From Diphasiastrum complanatum (taxonomy: Eukaryota > Streptophyta > Lycopodiopsida > Lycopodiales > Lycopodiaceae): a stretch of 64,000 bases of DNA. The notes beneath the pieces were generated by a model. It was given only the letters and a program-made list of their open reading frames with translations. It did no database searches and was not told where the DNA came from. Position numbers and translations under genes: made by a program. Location: NCBI GenBank assembly GCA_029204225.1, contig MU832119.1, positions 22,189 through 86,188 of the forward strand, given 5' to 3'. Below, one piece after another: positions 49,143 to 61,289 of the stretch (within the stretch, counting starts at the first letter, position 1; the number at the start of each line of letters is the position of its first letter).

Positions 49143-49209
49143 AGCCACATCATGACCATCTAACTATTTACAAGTCATATGACCAAAACTAGTCAAGCTA
49201 GAATTGTGA

Positions 49210-51135
49210 ATTTTTAACAGACATAGCTTTGAAGGCATTCACGAAGTACTTTACATATATCAAATTGAGGTATGGAGATCAACTATTTCATCCCTTATTT
49301 GGACTAATGGATCCCATCTTGACGAGAGAGTCTAAAGAGGAAGCAAAGTTGGCTGCAAAGAGAATAAGGTCGAGATAGATTTACTATTTGCATTCTTTCG
49401 CAATGTTGTATCATTAGTTCACATGTCTATGTTTATTGAGATATATCATGGCATTCAAGTATTACTTTCAACTCAAAGCATAGAATGCATTGCTTGACAT
49501 GCCTCAAGTTATGTACTTGTGGAATCAAGTCTCCACAAAGAGGGAGGTTAGTATGTATTTGGCCAAAGCAAACTTGATTAGAAACAATGGCCTGAGCGAG
49601 TGGGCGATAAAATATTGTCCATGGTGGATGGACTTTAAGAAAGGACAATATCCTCCATCAGAGAGAGCCCCATATGACTTGCGTGAGAAAGGGCGTTTAA
49701 GTGTGGACAATGATGTTGATGAGCCAGCAAGACAAATGGCCATAAAGTCAGTTCTCCAGGCCGCTCCAGAGAAGCCAATTATGATCATTGAGAAGAAAGG
49801 GAAACGAAAAGCTGATGTGATGCAGGACACACAAGAGGTAGTACACTAAATTATTTTGTCTTTCTTTCTCTTTATGCAAACTAGCTTTATTTGACTATGT
49901 GTTTTTGGAATTTCGAAAAATTTCATGTATTAAAAGCAGGAGCCAATCACTTACACACTAGTCAAGAAAAGGTGTGACAATATGAGTTCGTGAAAGTGGA
50001 CATGGTCAATGTGAGTATGAGTTTCACTTCATCTATTGAGGTGATTGTTGCTGATTTGACTATTTTGCTAGACGAAATATCTAGAGGTGAATCATTGCCT
50101 GAATATAATACCATGAAATGTTTCATGGAAAACAATAATACTTCCAAGAGAATGCAAAAAGGTAAAAACACGACTTACAATGCTGATCTCATTCTGGTTG
50201 ACTTACCCACGGAATATAATATTGATGGTCTTATTGATGCTGAGTTTATATAGAACAAATGGTCTGATGATATCCTTGAAGCTTGCATGGATATTAGCAA
50301 TGTTGTCTTGGATGACCATGGTTGGGTGGTTTTTATAAGTCCTCCCGAGAATAGACTACAAGTAGAGATTCAGATTGGGCGACACGTGTTCACCATCCAC
50401 TACCACAGAGGCTTGAGGAGTATTGACAAATTTGGCACAAAGCAAGATGGGCATAATGTAAGTAACATTATCTGCTCCCTTTGGAGTGGTCAATGGAAAA
50501 GGGTAGCAAAAGGCCTGTGAGAGGAAGTATGGAAAAGAACGAGTACTTCATGCTCTTTCTCATGTTTGCATTTTGTCCGGAAGGTGGTATTGCTTTGGAC
50601 CTGCTTGTAGGAGCTGGCACTTCAATCCTCGCTACAAGAAAAGCTGGAGTCCATCTTTGTGGCATGGACATTGATGAGTTGTGTATTTCATGGGTTAAAG
50701 AAAATCGAACTTTGGATAGCTATTTACAAGTATTGTAACAATTTGTCTATTTGTTTCACATTTCTTTGTTTGCAATCATCATATAATGCTTGCTTGAATC
50801 ACACTTGCAGTGCTCAAGATACCACAGCCTCAATCCAGGATTGTGGTTGAAGAATCAATTGCTATTTCGGAGCTTGGAAGCGAGCCAGTTGACATGGGTT
50901 CGCCTGGATCTTAGTGAGTGTTTTACAGTTTGCTATATAGCATTTTGGTTCTAGACTAAAAAATGATTCTAATTTGATATTTGTTAGTGATTTGCCTTGT
51001 TATGCTGAATCCATGGCCAGGTTGTTGGAGGCAACAAGAGATAATGAGCATGTCCCAATACGTGTGAAGAAACCTCAAAAAAAAATGCATCTTCGTGGAT
51101 GATGAGGCCTTGGAGATTTCGGACGAGGATTAGAT
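49210..51135 (+). pseudogene. Decayed gene with DNA methyltransferase-like 3' end
   Basis: Plus-strand coding-like stretches: 49210-49377 ('IALKAFTKYFTYIKLRYGDQ'), 49481-49846 ('LAKANLIRNNGLSEWAIKYC', 'WWMDFKKGQYPPSERAPYD', 'EKKGKRKADVM'), a probable intron, then 49990-50738. The last contains 'NADLILVDLPTEYNIDGLID', 'VVLDDHGWVVFI', then 'GSKRPVRGSMEKNEYFMLFL' and 'PEGGIALDLLVGAGTSI'-'LATRKAGVHLCGMDIDEL'. The final block looks like SAM-binding motif I of the N6-adenine/N4-cytosine DNA methyltransferase class (D-x-F-x-G-x-G-T...G-x-x-I-D). The earlier D-L-P-T-E-Y could be a decayed D-P-P-Y catalytic motif. Stops and at least one frameshift show it is dead. The last intron probably ends near 50810, before 'KIPQPRIVVEES'-like sequence. 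Confidence 0.4.
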
Positions 51136-51424
51136 AGGTCTCTGTTGCTTTAGATTATGGTGATTTTATTGCAATATTTCATATCAGACATATTTATCAC
51201 TTTTACGAATTTAGTGGGTGCTACATGGCTACTGATTCCAAGATTTTAATGGATGCATGCTAAGTTACATGTTGTTATTGAAAAATACATTTATGGTTGC
51301 AGCATGTGTGTCTACTCAACTTGATATTGGAACCTTAGCATTAGCGTATGTTGAAAAGAATGAATGTTGTGATGAAATGTTGGTTGGCTCAGAGTGGATT
51401 TGATTTCTATGGATTGGCTTGGTT

Positions 51425-52290
51425 TTGGGGATTTTAAATTTTGGATATCGAAAAGTGGAATCGAAAATTTTGGGTGTCGAAAATGTGTGTATCAAATTTT
51501 GGGAATCGAAAAACTTGGGTTTCGAAATTTTTGGGAATTGAAAGTTTTGGGTATCGAAAATTTTTGGTGTCGAAAATTTTGGGAATAAAAAATTATGGGG
51601 ATCGAATTTTGGAAAAGTTTGGGTGTCGAAAATGTGTGTATCGAGTTTTGGGAATCGAAAAAATTTGGTTTCCGAAAATTTTGGAAATCGAAAAATTTGG
51701 GTATCAAAAATTCTGGGTCTCAAAAACTTTGGGAATCGAAAATTTTGGGTATCGAATTTTGGGAATCGAAAAGTTTGGGTGTCAAAAATGTGTGTATCGA
51801 GTTTTGGGAATTGAAAAATTTGGGTTTCAAAAATTTTGGGTATCGAAAATTCTGGGTGTCGATGTCGAATTTTGGGTATCAAATTTTGGATATCGAATTT
51901 TGGGAACCGAATGTTGGGGATTTTAAATTTTGGGTATCGAAAAGTAAATCGAAAATTGTGGGTGTCGAAAATGTGTGTATAGAATTTTGGGAATCGAAAA
52001 ATTTGGGTTTCGAAAAATTTGGGTATCGAAAATTCTGGGTTTCGAAAATTTTGAGAATAAAAAATTTTAGGTATCGAATTTTAAGAATAAGAAATTTTAG
52101 GTATTGAATTTTGGGAATCAAAAAGTTTGGGTGTCGAAAATCTGTGTATCGAGTTTTGAAAATCGAAAAATTTGGCTTTCAAAAATTTTGGGAATAAAAA
52201 ATTTTGGGTATCGAATTTTGGATATTATCATAAATTTTGGATATTGAAAATGTAATATCGAATTTTGGGTATCGAACATTGGCTCCATTT
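51425..52290. repeat. Hierarchical satellite of ~16-bp units
   Basis: Built from many variants of TTTTGGGTATCGAAAA (about 15-17 bp). A marker word (GGGTGTCGAAAATGTGTGTA) recurs at 51472, 51621, 51777, 51960 and 52129, giving higher-order units of about 149-183 bp. A still longer motif (GGGGATTTTAAATTTTGG plus the following 45 bp) recurs about 489 bp apart (51427, 51916). Frames are open on both strands only because the unit lacks stops in most phases. Confidence 0.95.
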
Positions 52291-55209
52291 GGTATTTGAA
52301 TTATACATGGAAGGGGACTCAACATCGCAAGTAGTCACTTGGAAGAGTAGGGTGAAACATGAAATAGTATGGAGTGATTTGTATTGACTTTTGATAAAAA
52401 TACATGAACTAACTAAGGAGGTTAAGAGAAGGCATTAACGAAAATAGAGACTAAGGGACATCATTCAATTATCATCATGTGTTAGATAATTTGAAGGATG
52501 TATCCACCTACTAGTTCTGTGAATTAAAATATTGAATTAAAAACCTAAACCCTAAACCAATCAATCCACTTCTATGTACGATAATCCATGGCTAAAGAAA
52601 AGAGGAAGTTCACATGCATTTCATGAAAGAATTTGTTGTTTGAAGTAAATTGAATTTTGCCTCTCCTTTGTTAATTGTTTAATAAGATGGTACACTTACC
52701 ATCAAGCCCTTGGCAAGATGTGCATTGACTATCATGCTTATCACAATATAACCAAAATGCAGAACTTATTATTAAGCTGGCTATGTATGCAAAGAGCAAG
52801 GGCTTTCAATAAGACGTCCTTGAATCAAAACAGTTGGGGCCAAGGAAATGTCGTCAAGGAGTAGGCAAAATTTATGGCACACCATGTGCTCTCAAAAACT
52901 ATCAGATGGAACTCGCAAAACTCGCAAAAATTTACTCGCAGATTGTTAAATCCCCATTTTATCCATCTTCCATAATACAACAACAAAGTGAGCATTTGTT
53001 TTTCGATGTGATGTCTAAATGTCATTGATGAGTTACATACCCTGCACTCAAGTTGCTGATTTTATTTGTATCCCAACCATCATCCAACAACTCGACGATT
53101 ATTTCATCACTCAAGTCCTTACAAATAAACATTGTTTTCGTTCGCCGAACATTGTATTTGAAAAAAAATCAACAAAAAAAGTAAAAGGTAGATACCAACT
53201 TAATTTATTACTCTTTGAACCAGTGCTACATTTTAATATACTTTGAATATCCAAATAAAGTCTAGAGGAGGGTTCGTGAGGGAGAGAGTCGAGAAGATAG
53301 AGGGTGAATTTTGGGCCTTAGGGTTAGGTTAGATTAGGGCTGTGGATAGGTAGGATTAGGGTTTTTTTTTTAAACCTTTGAAGCTTCAAAATGAGGAATT
53401 GAAATTTTCTTCACAAAGAAACTAAACTTCAAAATTGAAGCGTTGAAGTATTTCTCTCACTTGGAAAAAAAATCCAAAAGAAAATTTTCAAAATTCTAGC
53501 TAGTCTGACCCATCTCCACTAATTTGATCATAACTCATTCAATATTGATCAAAATCGTAAAAACTCAGTAAAGCTAACAACAAGCTCTATCAGCCTATAA
53601 TATCATATCAATGATTGAATGATATGAATTAACCAAAGAATAGATCTGAAAATTTTGAAGAAAGAAAACTAGCAAAACTAGAACTAGGAATAAAAAATTG
53701 TCATAACTCTTTAAATACTAATCCAAATAACCTGCCATATGGATCATATCAAAGCTAGAACAAGGCTCTAAAATCTTTTGTAAAAAAACTTGAAATACAA
53801 ACTCAAATCAAATCTGAAAAACTCAAAGTGAAAGTAAAATTCTAATCACCTATTTTGACAGCTTTTGGAAAAGTACAATAACTTTTGCATCTCTTATCCA
53901 AATGTCTTGAAAATTTGTGCAAATGAAAGCTAAAACAAAGCTCTACAAACCTATTGAATCAAATTAAAAATGAAAAACGAATTTAAATGTTGAAAACTGA
54001 TCTGTACATACCTGAAAATTTCAAACTTAAAAATTAGCAAAAATAAAGCTACAAATGCAATAAACTTATCAAATCCAATGAAATTCACATAGAATCATCA
54101 TGAATTTAGGATCTATGTTTGATTCCAAAAAATGTCATGTGCTAAATCCCAAACTAATAATAATAACAATGATAGTAAAGCTAAAAGCAAGAAGAGTACA
54201 AGACAATCAAGATAACATATTCATAGAATGGTAGAAACACAAAGATATCCATTGAATCACATTAGCAATGAAAGAAAGAGTACAATCAATGGAAATAGGA
54301 GCATGAATTCATGGGACAGATTAGACCTAGCTAAGGAAATCCCCATAGCTCATATTCACAAGGAGAAAGCTAAAAGCTCTCACTTGCAAATGAGCCAAAT
54401 GATTCATAAATTGATGTCTCTTGCCTAGTTATAGACAATGCTGTCACTTAACTTAGCTATCTTGAGGGATAGTCAGCCCTTGTTAAGTATTATTTAAACT
54501 ACATTGGGCCCTTATTGGCATAATATTCTTATTAATTACTTTGGAAGGCCTAAAGAGAGAATCGCCTTGTTCTTAAAGCTAATAGCTCCTTTTGGGCCTA
54601 CAAAGCTTACATTGGATATTATCTTGCATGTATAAGCATAGATGTACTAAAAGTACATGACACACAATAGGCCCATGGAGTAGGAGCATCCATAGCCAGG
54701 GGAGAGACAACGACAAAACCAAAGGAGAGCACAACAACGAGACGAGGCCAAAGGTGAACTAAGGGAAAGAACAAGCGCTAGAATTTAAAAACAAACTTAA
54801 AAAACCCGAAAAAACAACCATGAAAGACTCAAAGCAGCAACGCAAAGACAATACAACAATAAAGTACTAGAGAGCAAAAATCAAAACATGTCGTATTGTT
54901 CCAAATTTAACGGTCGAAAAGTAAGTGCTTGTATTTGTTTCAAGGAAATTTTAACCAACAAAAATCAAACAGTGAAAAATAATCCAAATTTCAATATTAC
55001 TAATATACCAAGCCAAATAAACCTTATATATTGTCAAGTCTCAAGTCTAGGAAAACGTCATGATGTAAATATAACACGAACTGCACGACAAACTGCATAC
55101 TATGTTGAGTACAAAACAACAGTATTTTACCTAAAATACATAACAAGATTAATCCATGTTTAGGAAAAAAAATTGCAAGACGTGTTAACAGTACTTAGTC
55201 CATCAATAG
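52291..55209. other. AT-rich DNA, no gene recognised
   Basis: Short frames only. Around 52545 there is a brief CCTAAACCCTAAACC run. The 53.3-54.2 kb part resembles the AT-rich leader style of gypsy element G but shows no coding remnant. Confidence 0.6.
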
Positions 55210-56800
55210 AAAATATTGAAGTATAATCAAGATGGATCAATAGGCAAGCATAAAGCTAGGCTTGTTGCCAAAGGTTTTTTTCAAACCAAAGGCATTGATT
55301 ATGATGAGACTTTTGCTCCTATGGCTAAGCTTGTTACTATCAGGTTGATCATTAGTCTTGCTACAACCTTCAATTGGGAGCTATTCCAACTTGACTTCAC
55401 AAATGCATTCCTCAATGGTTATTTGGAGGAAGAGATCTACATGAGGCAACCCAAGGGCTTCATCAAGGCAAAACATGAAGGAAAGGTGTGTTTTTTGAAG
55501 AAGAGCCTTCATGGGCTCAAGCAAGCACCTAGAGCATGGTACTCTAGGCTAAACTCTTTTCTCATTTCCATCAATTTTGTAATGAGTGCCTATGATCCAT
55601 CATTGTATATAAGTTTTCATGATGGCATGATCATTATTTTTGTTTTGTATGTAGATGACATTATCTTGAGTGGTAATGATCTAGATGGAATTAGAGATGT
55701 AAAAATTGCTTTAGCAAAAGAGTTTAAGATGGTAGATCTCAGCCTATTGAGCTTCATTCATGGAATAGAGGTTATTAGAGGATGTGATTTTAGCTTCATT
55801 TGTCAATCTAAATATGCTACATCCATCTTAGATAGATTTGGAATGAATAATTGTAAAGGTATTGAGACACCAATGGAGCAACATTTTAAAGCATCTATTG
55901 GTTGTGATGAAGCATCTTTTGAGGACATCACATTATATAGAAGGCTTATTGGCTCCTTGATCTATTTAACTATAACTGGACCTGATCTTAGTTATAGTAT
56001 TGGAAAGTTAAGCCAATTCATGCAAGGTCCTCTAGTTTCACATTGGAAGATGGCCAAAAGAGTTCTTAGATACATTTCATCCACTAAGAATTTTGGCATT
56101 TTGTATAGAGGAACTAATCTTGGCTTAAGAGCCTATAGTGACTCGGATTTTGCAGGTGAAAAAGTGGATAGAAGATCAACAAGTGCCTTTGACACCTTTC
56201 TATGTGATGGAGTAGTATCATGGCTTTCCAAAAAGCAAGATACCATCTCCCTATCTTCCACAGAATCCGAATACAAGGCCTTGACATCAACATGCAAGGA
56301 GGTCTTGTGGCTCAAAAGGCTATTGGTGGAGCTTCATGTCATGGAGGAGGAGATCCCTATCATCTATTGTGACAACCAATCAGCCCAATCACTTACAACT
56401 AATCCTACATTCCATGCAAGGAGCAAACACATCGAAATTGCTCATCATTTCGTGAGGGAAAAAGTGCAAGCTAAAGAGATCAATCTCCAACATGTGCCAT
56501 CATCAAGTTGCTTGGCTGATTTGTTTACTAAACCTTTTAGGATACCATGTGAAAAGTACAGTACTAAGGACCATAAATGGATCTTTGAATTATCCACAAA
56601 GTGACTGTATGCTTGTTAAACAATCTATCAGAAACTAGTCATCAGAAAACAAGATCTAGTTTAGCGGCTTGATAGGAAACAAGTAGAGACAATCAAAGCA
56701 TTGATCAATTAGTATAATCCAACTCCACACGTGTGGAAATAAGGCTGTAGTACGACCTGTAGACAGTGTTTACAAAGTGCCAAAGCTGGGTTTCATTGAA
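55210..56800 (+). mobile_element. Ty1/copia C1: RT-RNase H half and LTR start
   Basis: A 462-codon uninterrupted frame (55216-56604) covers reverse transcriptase and RNase H: 'KARLVAKGFFQTKGIDYDET', 'LDFTNAFLNGYLEEEIYM', 'LYVDDIILSG', 'YSDSDFAGEKVDRRSTS', 'YCDNQSAQSL', 'RSKHIEIAHHFVREKV', 'LADLFTKPF'. This half looks whole in itself, but gag, protease and integrase are not upstream. The frame ends inside the 3' LTR, which starts near 56548 (TGTGAAAAGTACAGTAC) and matches 26356 onward. The LTR carries CCACACGTGTGG. The element is incomplete. Confidence 0.85.
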
Positions 56801-59135
56801 AATCAAGAGTAATCACCATATAATGAGAGGAAACTCGAGTTTCTCCTTGAGGCTCCAAAAAGTTTCTTGGAGTTCTTGGTGTTCTTGCATCTTGAGGTGG
56901 ATCTTCAAGTTCTTCTTCACTTGGAAGCTCCTCCTCCATCCTAGCATGATCCTTGGCATCAAGATGATTAGTAGCATTATCATCCAAATCACAAGCATGT
57001 CCTTCATAAAAAATAACATCCCTACTCACTATCACCTTGCTAGTGATGGGATTGAAGCCTCTATAACCTTTGCTATTCTCACCATATCCTACAAAGATGC
57101 CTTTGATGGATGTTGCATCATCCTTCCTTCTCTTATCCAAGGATTGGTGTACATAGCAAGTGGATCTAAAAACTTTGATATCCTTGAGATTGGGCTTCTC
57201 TCCAAATAGAGCTTCAAATGGTGTGATTCCTCCAATGGCTTGGTTTGGCAATCTATTGCACAAATAGTTAGCACAAGTTATTGCTTCACCCCAAAATGGT
57301 TTGGATAGAGAAGCATCTAGCCTTAAGGCCTTAGCACACTCAGAAAGAAATCTATTTCTTCTCTCACTCACTCCATTTTGTTGAGGGGTGTATGGACATG
57401 ACAACTCCCTCTTTATGCCAGTAGAACTACAAAAGTCAATCAACTTATTGGAGATATATTCACCTCCATTATCACTTCTTAATACCTTAATCTTTGTACT
57501 AAGTTGATTTTCTACCAAAGTCTTGAACTTTACAAAAGAATCAAACACCATTAATTTGCTAGACAAGAGGTACATCCAACAAAATCCGGAATAGTCATCA
57601 ATGAAGATTACATAGTACTTGGCACCACCATTAGACTCATGTGAAAAACTATAACATCCGAATGGATGAGTTCAAGAGGAGAGTTTGATCTTGATGTAGA
57701 TCTTGAGAAGGGTAGTTTGTGAGCCTTTGAGAGGCTGCATGCTTCACATCTCTTCACACACTGCTTGGGGAGTCCAACTGCAAGCTCCTTTGCAACCATA
57801 GATTCCATGGCTTTGTAGTTGGGGTGGCCCAACCTTTTGTGCCACAGTTCCACCTTTGCCAAGTTAACACTCTCCACTGCAACATTAGCATCAAGCTTAA
57901 ACAATCTACCTTGCTTAAAGCCTTTGGCTATACATTCATCATTTCTAAGGATGGAACAAACTCCATGCTTAAATTGTACATCTAGGCCATTATCCATTAA
58001 CTGGCCAACACTAAGCAAATTCTTAGCTAACTTAGGAACATAAAGAACATTATCAAGATTCATCCTTTTGGATGATCCCACATACAAGGGAATTGTTCCT
58101 ATTCCACTTATCTTACATTCTTGACTACTTGCAGTATAGATTGATCTATGTAAATCATTGTAAGAAAGTAAAGTGGAGAATATGTCCTTTTGATATGTCA
58201 TGTGGAAACTAGCCCCACTATCAATCCACCAAGAATCATTGGTGTTGCTCTTGGATGATGGTGGTTTGTTGGAAACCATCGAGGATGACTCTTCATCCTC
58301 CTCCTCCTCCTGATGTGCAATGTTGCTTTGTTTGCTCTCTTGTGTCTTCTTCTTCTTGAGACATTCTGATGCAAAATGTCCTTTCTTTCCACAGAAAAAA
58401 CATTTCTACTTGGACTTGTCTTTGATCTTGCCCTTTGAGCTTGAAGCCTCATCCTCCTCCTTGGTCTCTCTTGCCATTGGTCTTCTTCTTGCTTTTGAAT
58501 GAGAAATTAGCTTTCTCATCACCATCCTGCAGAGAAATAGCATTCATTCTTGCATTGATATGCAACATCCTACACTCTTCAGCTACTAATACACTATGTA
58601 GCTTTTCTATAGTAGGCAAAGTGTCTTGGATTGCAAAGCTTTGGACTAAATTTGTAAAGCCACTCCCTAGACCATTGAGGACAATCTGAACAAGCTCATT
58701 ATCTTGAATCTTCTCTCCAATGGAAGCTAACTCCCTATTGAGAGACTTGATTCTTAGCACATAATCTTGTGCACTCTCATCACTCCTCTTCATGCTTTGT
58801 AGAATCTGATTCCTAAGCATGAGAACCCTCGAAGTGTTACTAGGCTCATAGATAGATTTTAAAGATTCCCAAGCCTCTTTAGCACTCTTACATGATGATA
58901 CTTCCCTTAAAAGATCATTGTTTACATTCATCTTAATACAGTAAAGTGCAAGCCTAGACCTCTTCTTGTATCTCACTAATTCCTGTGCAACTAGAGGTTC
59001 ATCTTCATCATCTATTAGAAACTCATAAAGATCCTGGAGCACCATTAGTGACTCCATCCTCACTTTACAAATAGCATAATTGGTAGAATTTAACCTCTCA
59101 CTAGCTTCTAGAAGGTAGGCTCCCACTGATCCCAT
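56793..59135 (-). mobile_element. Ty1/copia C2: gag-protease-integrase half
   Basis: Minus strand: gag from 59135 (MGSVGAYLLEASERLNSTNY; 228 codons), zinc-knuckle region (about 58.4 kb), protease ('DSWWIDSGASFHMTYQ'), GAG-pre-integrase ('LWHKRLGHPNYKAMESMV'), then integrase 57575-56793 ('VLRSDNGGEYISNKLIDFC', 'PYTPQQNGVSERRNRFLSEC'). It ends in the acidic hinge (EEELPSEEELEDPPQDARTP), tail-to-tail against C1. Together the two halves make up one full set of copia domains in opposite orientations. Broken, a few breaks. Confidence 0.85.
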
Positions 59136-59772
59136 CTTACTAGCAAGATTCTACACACAAGATATAAATTTGTTTGGACCTGAAACTCACAAAGGTTTCT
59201 AACTTGCAGTGTTTCACTCAAATGTTGACTTCTAATCCAACAGATGGATTTGTAATCACAGTTCTATCACCCCCTCACAAAGCTGGAATGAAGATAAGAT
59301 GAGATGAAAACTACACTCAAGCAAATCTTGCCAATCTTGGCTATTCTTGGACAAAAACTGACTCTATCTCTCTCATTCACTTTGATGTACTTTCAAGACC
59401 TGGTTCCCACTTTAAGAAGGTCTGAAATTAGCCTAGATTAATTAGTTTTCATGAAACAAACTCAAAACTAATCAATGGCAAGTGATCTTGGTAGCTTATC
59501 CTAGGATTTATACCAAAAATTACATCAAACTGACACCAGATGGAGTTATTGGATTTCTAGCTTTCTCTCTCTACCCGAGAGCTCATGATGCATTTTCTCT
59601 CTCTACCCGAGGAGAGCAGCTTGTTTTTACTTAGATTATTTTTTGAATACTTCCCACATGTGTGAGTGAGAGTTGGAAATGATTGAATGCATGTAGTAGT
59701 GTGTTTTTGCCATAGGATCTAAGATTGATTTTGAATCTCAATCTAGTCTTGATCTTGGTGCATCTACACACC
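59136..59772. other. Copia leader/LTR-like sequence, no gene
   Basis: Upstream of the C2 gag. Contains a repeated TCTCTCTCTACCCGAG (about 59565 and 59595) and a CCACATGTGTGAG palindrome (about 59647). No primer site was found. Confidence 0.4.
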
Positions 59773-60530
59773 TTAGGAGATCACAAGTACATGTAGTGGA
59801 CAGTCCACACATGTGAAATTCAACACTGTTGAGATAGCCAAACCATATTCACCTGGTTTTGTAGCATCCAACTTATAAAGGCCACAGTTACTATCCCGAT
59901 AACCTTTCACTACCACCTTATAGTTGTGGTCCATATCCTTCATTAGGCATCCATCCTTGACAAAATCAACCTTGAGATGTTGATTTGCCATCACACCAAT
60001 AGAAAGCAAACTCTTTTTGAGTCCAGGAACATAAAGCACATTAGGAATATTCTTGATCTTACCATCAGGAAACTGCACATGTACATTACTGACACCATAC
60101 TTGGCATTCCTCCCCATTGGCTTATATGACCTTCTCCCCATCATGAATTGGTGAGAATTTCTCAAACCAATCACATTTTCCGATCATATGCCTTGTGGCA
60201 CCTGAATCTATGAACCATCTGGCACCATCATCAACTTGGGATGCCAATGCCGATGAGAAGACACTTGTCTCATCATCTTCCCCATCATCTTCGGCTATGT
60301 TGCCTTGTTGCTTCACCTTTTCCACCTTTATGTCCACTTTCTTCTTGTAACATTCACGTGCCCAATGACCTGGTTTGTGGCAATAGTAACATTTGCCCTT
60401 CTTCTTCCTTTTTGCCTTCGATGATGACTCTCCCTCGTCCTCATCATCCTTGGACTTCTTTGGAATTCTTTTCCACCCTTTTTGCTTGTTTTTAGTGAGC
60501 AATGTTTGATCATCCTGTGGGGTTTGCCTT
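59773..60530 (-). mobile_element. Ty1/copia fragment I: zinc knuckle and protease
   Basis: Minus strand frames carry a basic linker, a CCHC knuckle (CYYCHKPGHWAREC), an acidic spacer (AEDDGEDDETS), the protease region (ARWFIDSGATRHMIG) and the following 'NIPNVLYVPGLKKSLLSIGV' and 'VVVKGYRDSNCGLYKLDAT'. The knuckle and protease differ clearly from the A and C families, so this is a separate lineage. Broken; no LTR assigned. Confidence 0.75.
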
Positions 60531-61285
60531 GCCTTTACCTGCTGAAAATTAAGCCCACAGTTGGCTCCTTGGTGAATGACTAATTTCTATTTCATGATTC
60601 TTCCTGCATGTTTATTGATCATTGATCTAGGATCAGGTGAAGCCAACTTTGGTTCTACATCTGCTCATCTGATACCTGTAGGAATCACAACCTTAGATAG
60701 CCAATTTATTTGAAGAACGCCTACAACGGGCTTCCGACTGATCTCCAGCAAAGGGTAACCAATTCTGTCATAATTTCAAAGTTCAGGTGCTAAGTTTAAT
60801 AACTCGAAGTCATTGAAGACTTGGCCATCTTCAAGGACTTCCACAAAACTTGCATTTAGAACAAGTCTACAGAAATACATTACTTTTTCAACAGTCTGCA
60901 GAAATACACTATGTTTTCAACATCTTCAATTTTTCGCATTTTTCCGAAATGTGAAAACTTGCATAGTTCAAAAGTTTAACTGTTTTTTACTGAGAATTTC
61001 AGCCTTTTGCAAAAAATACAAAGAAAAAGAAAATTTTCGAAGGTCATCTATTTTCATGAGTTAAACTGTTTTAAAGACCACCGTCTTTAAAGAGCACCTT
61101 CGACTTCTTGCAAAAAATACAAAGAGAGAGAAAATTCCCAAAGGTCGTCTAAAATAAACGAGGAACGTTCTAGCGATGTCCTCGTCCGCATCAACGATGC
61201 TGAATTATTGACCTTAAAATACTATGTATAGTTGTCACAGAAGCCATATACTTCCAAGTACAACGGCTTTCCTAATTCGGCGACA
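60531..61285. other. No gene; short local duplications
   Basis: AT-rich sequence. A segment TTGCAAAAAATACAAAG...GAAAATT...AAAGGTC-TCT occurs at about 61006 and 61108 (period about 101 bp). A 29-bp unit around 60865-60920 (CAGAAATACA...TTTCAACA) is also repeated. Confidence 0.6.
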
Positions 61286-61289
61286 AGCA

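Noticed and set aside
51316-52121. Long frames on both strands (up to 188 codons) with repeating F-W-V-S-K/N-F-G motifs
   Set aside because: Product of the ~16-bp satellite, which lacks stops in most phases; no gene-like sequence.
52541-52560. CCTAAACCCTAAACC, telomere-like
   Set aside because: Only two or three units; common by chance in plant intergenic DNA and not a telomere or interstitial array.
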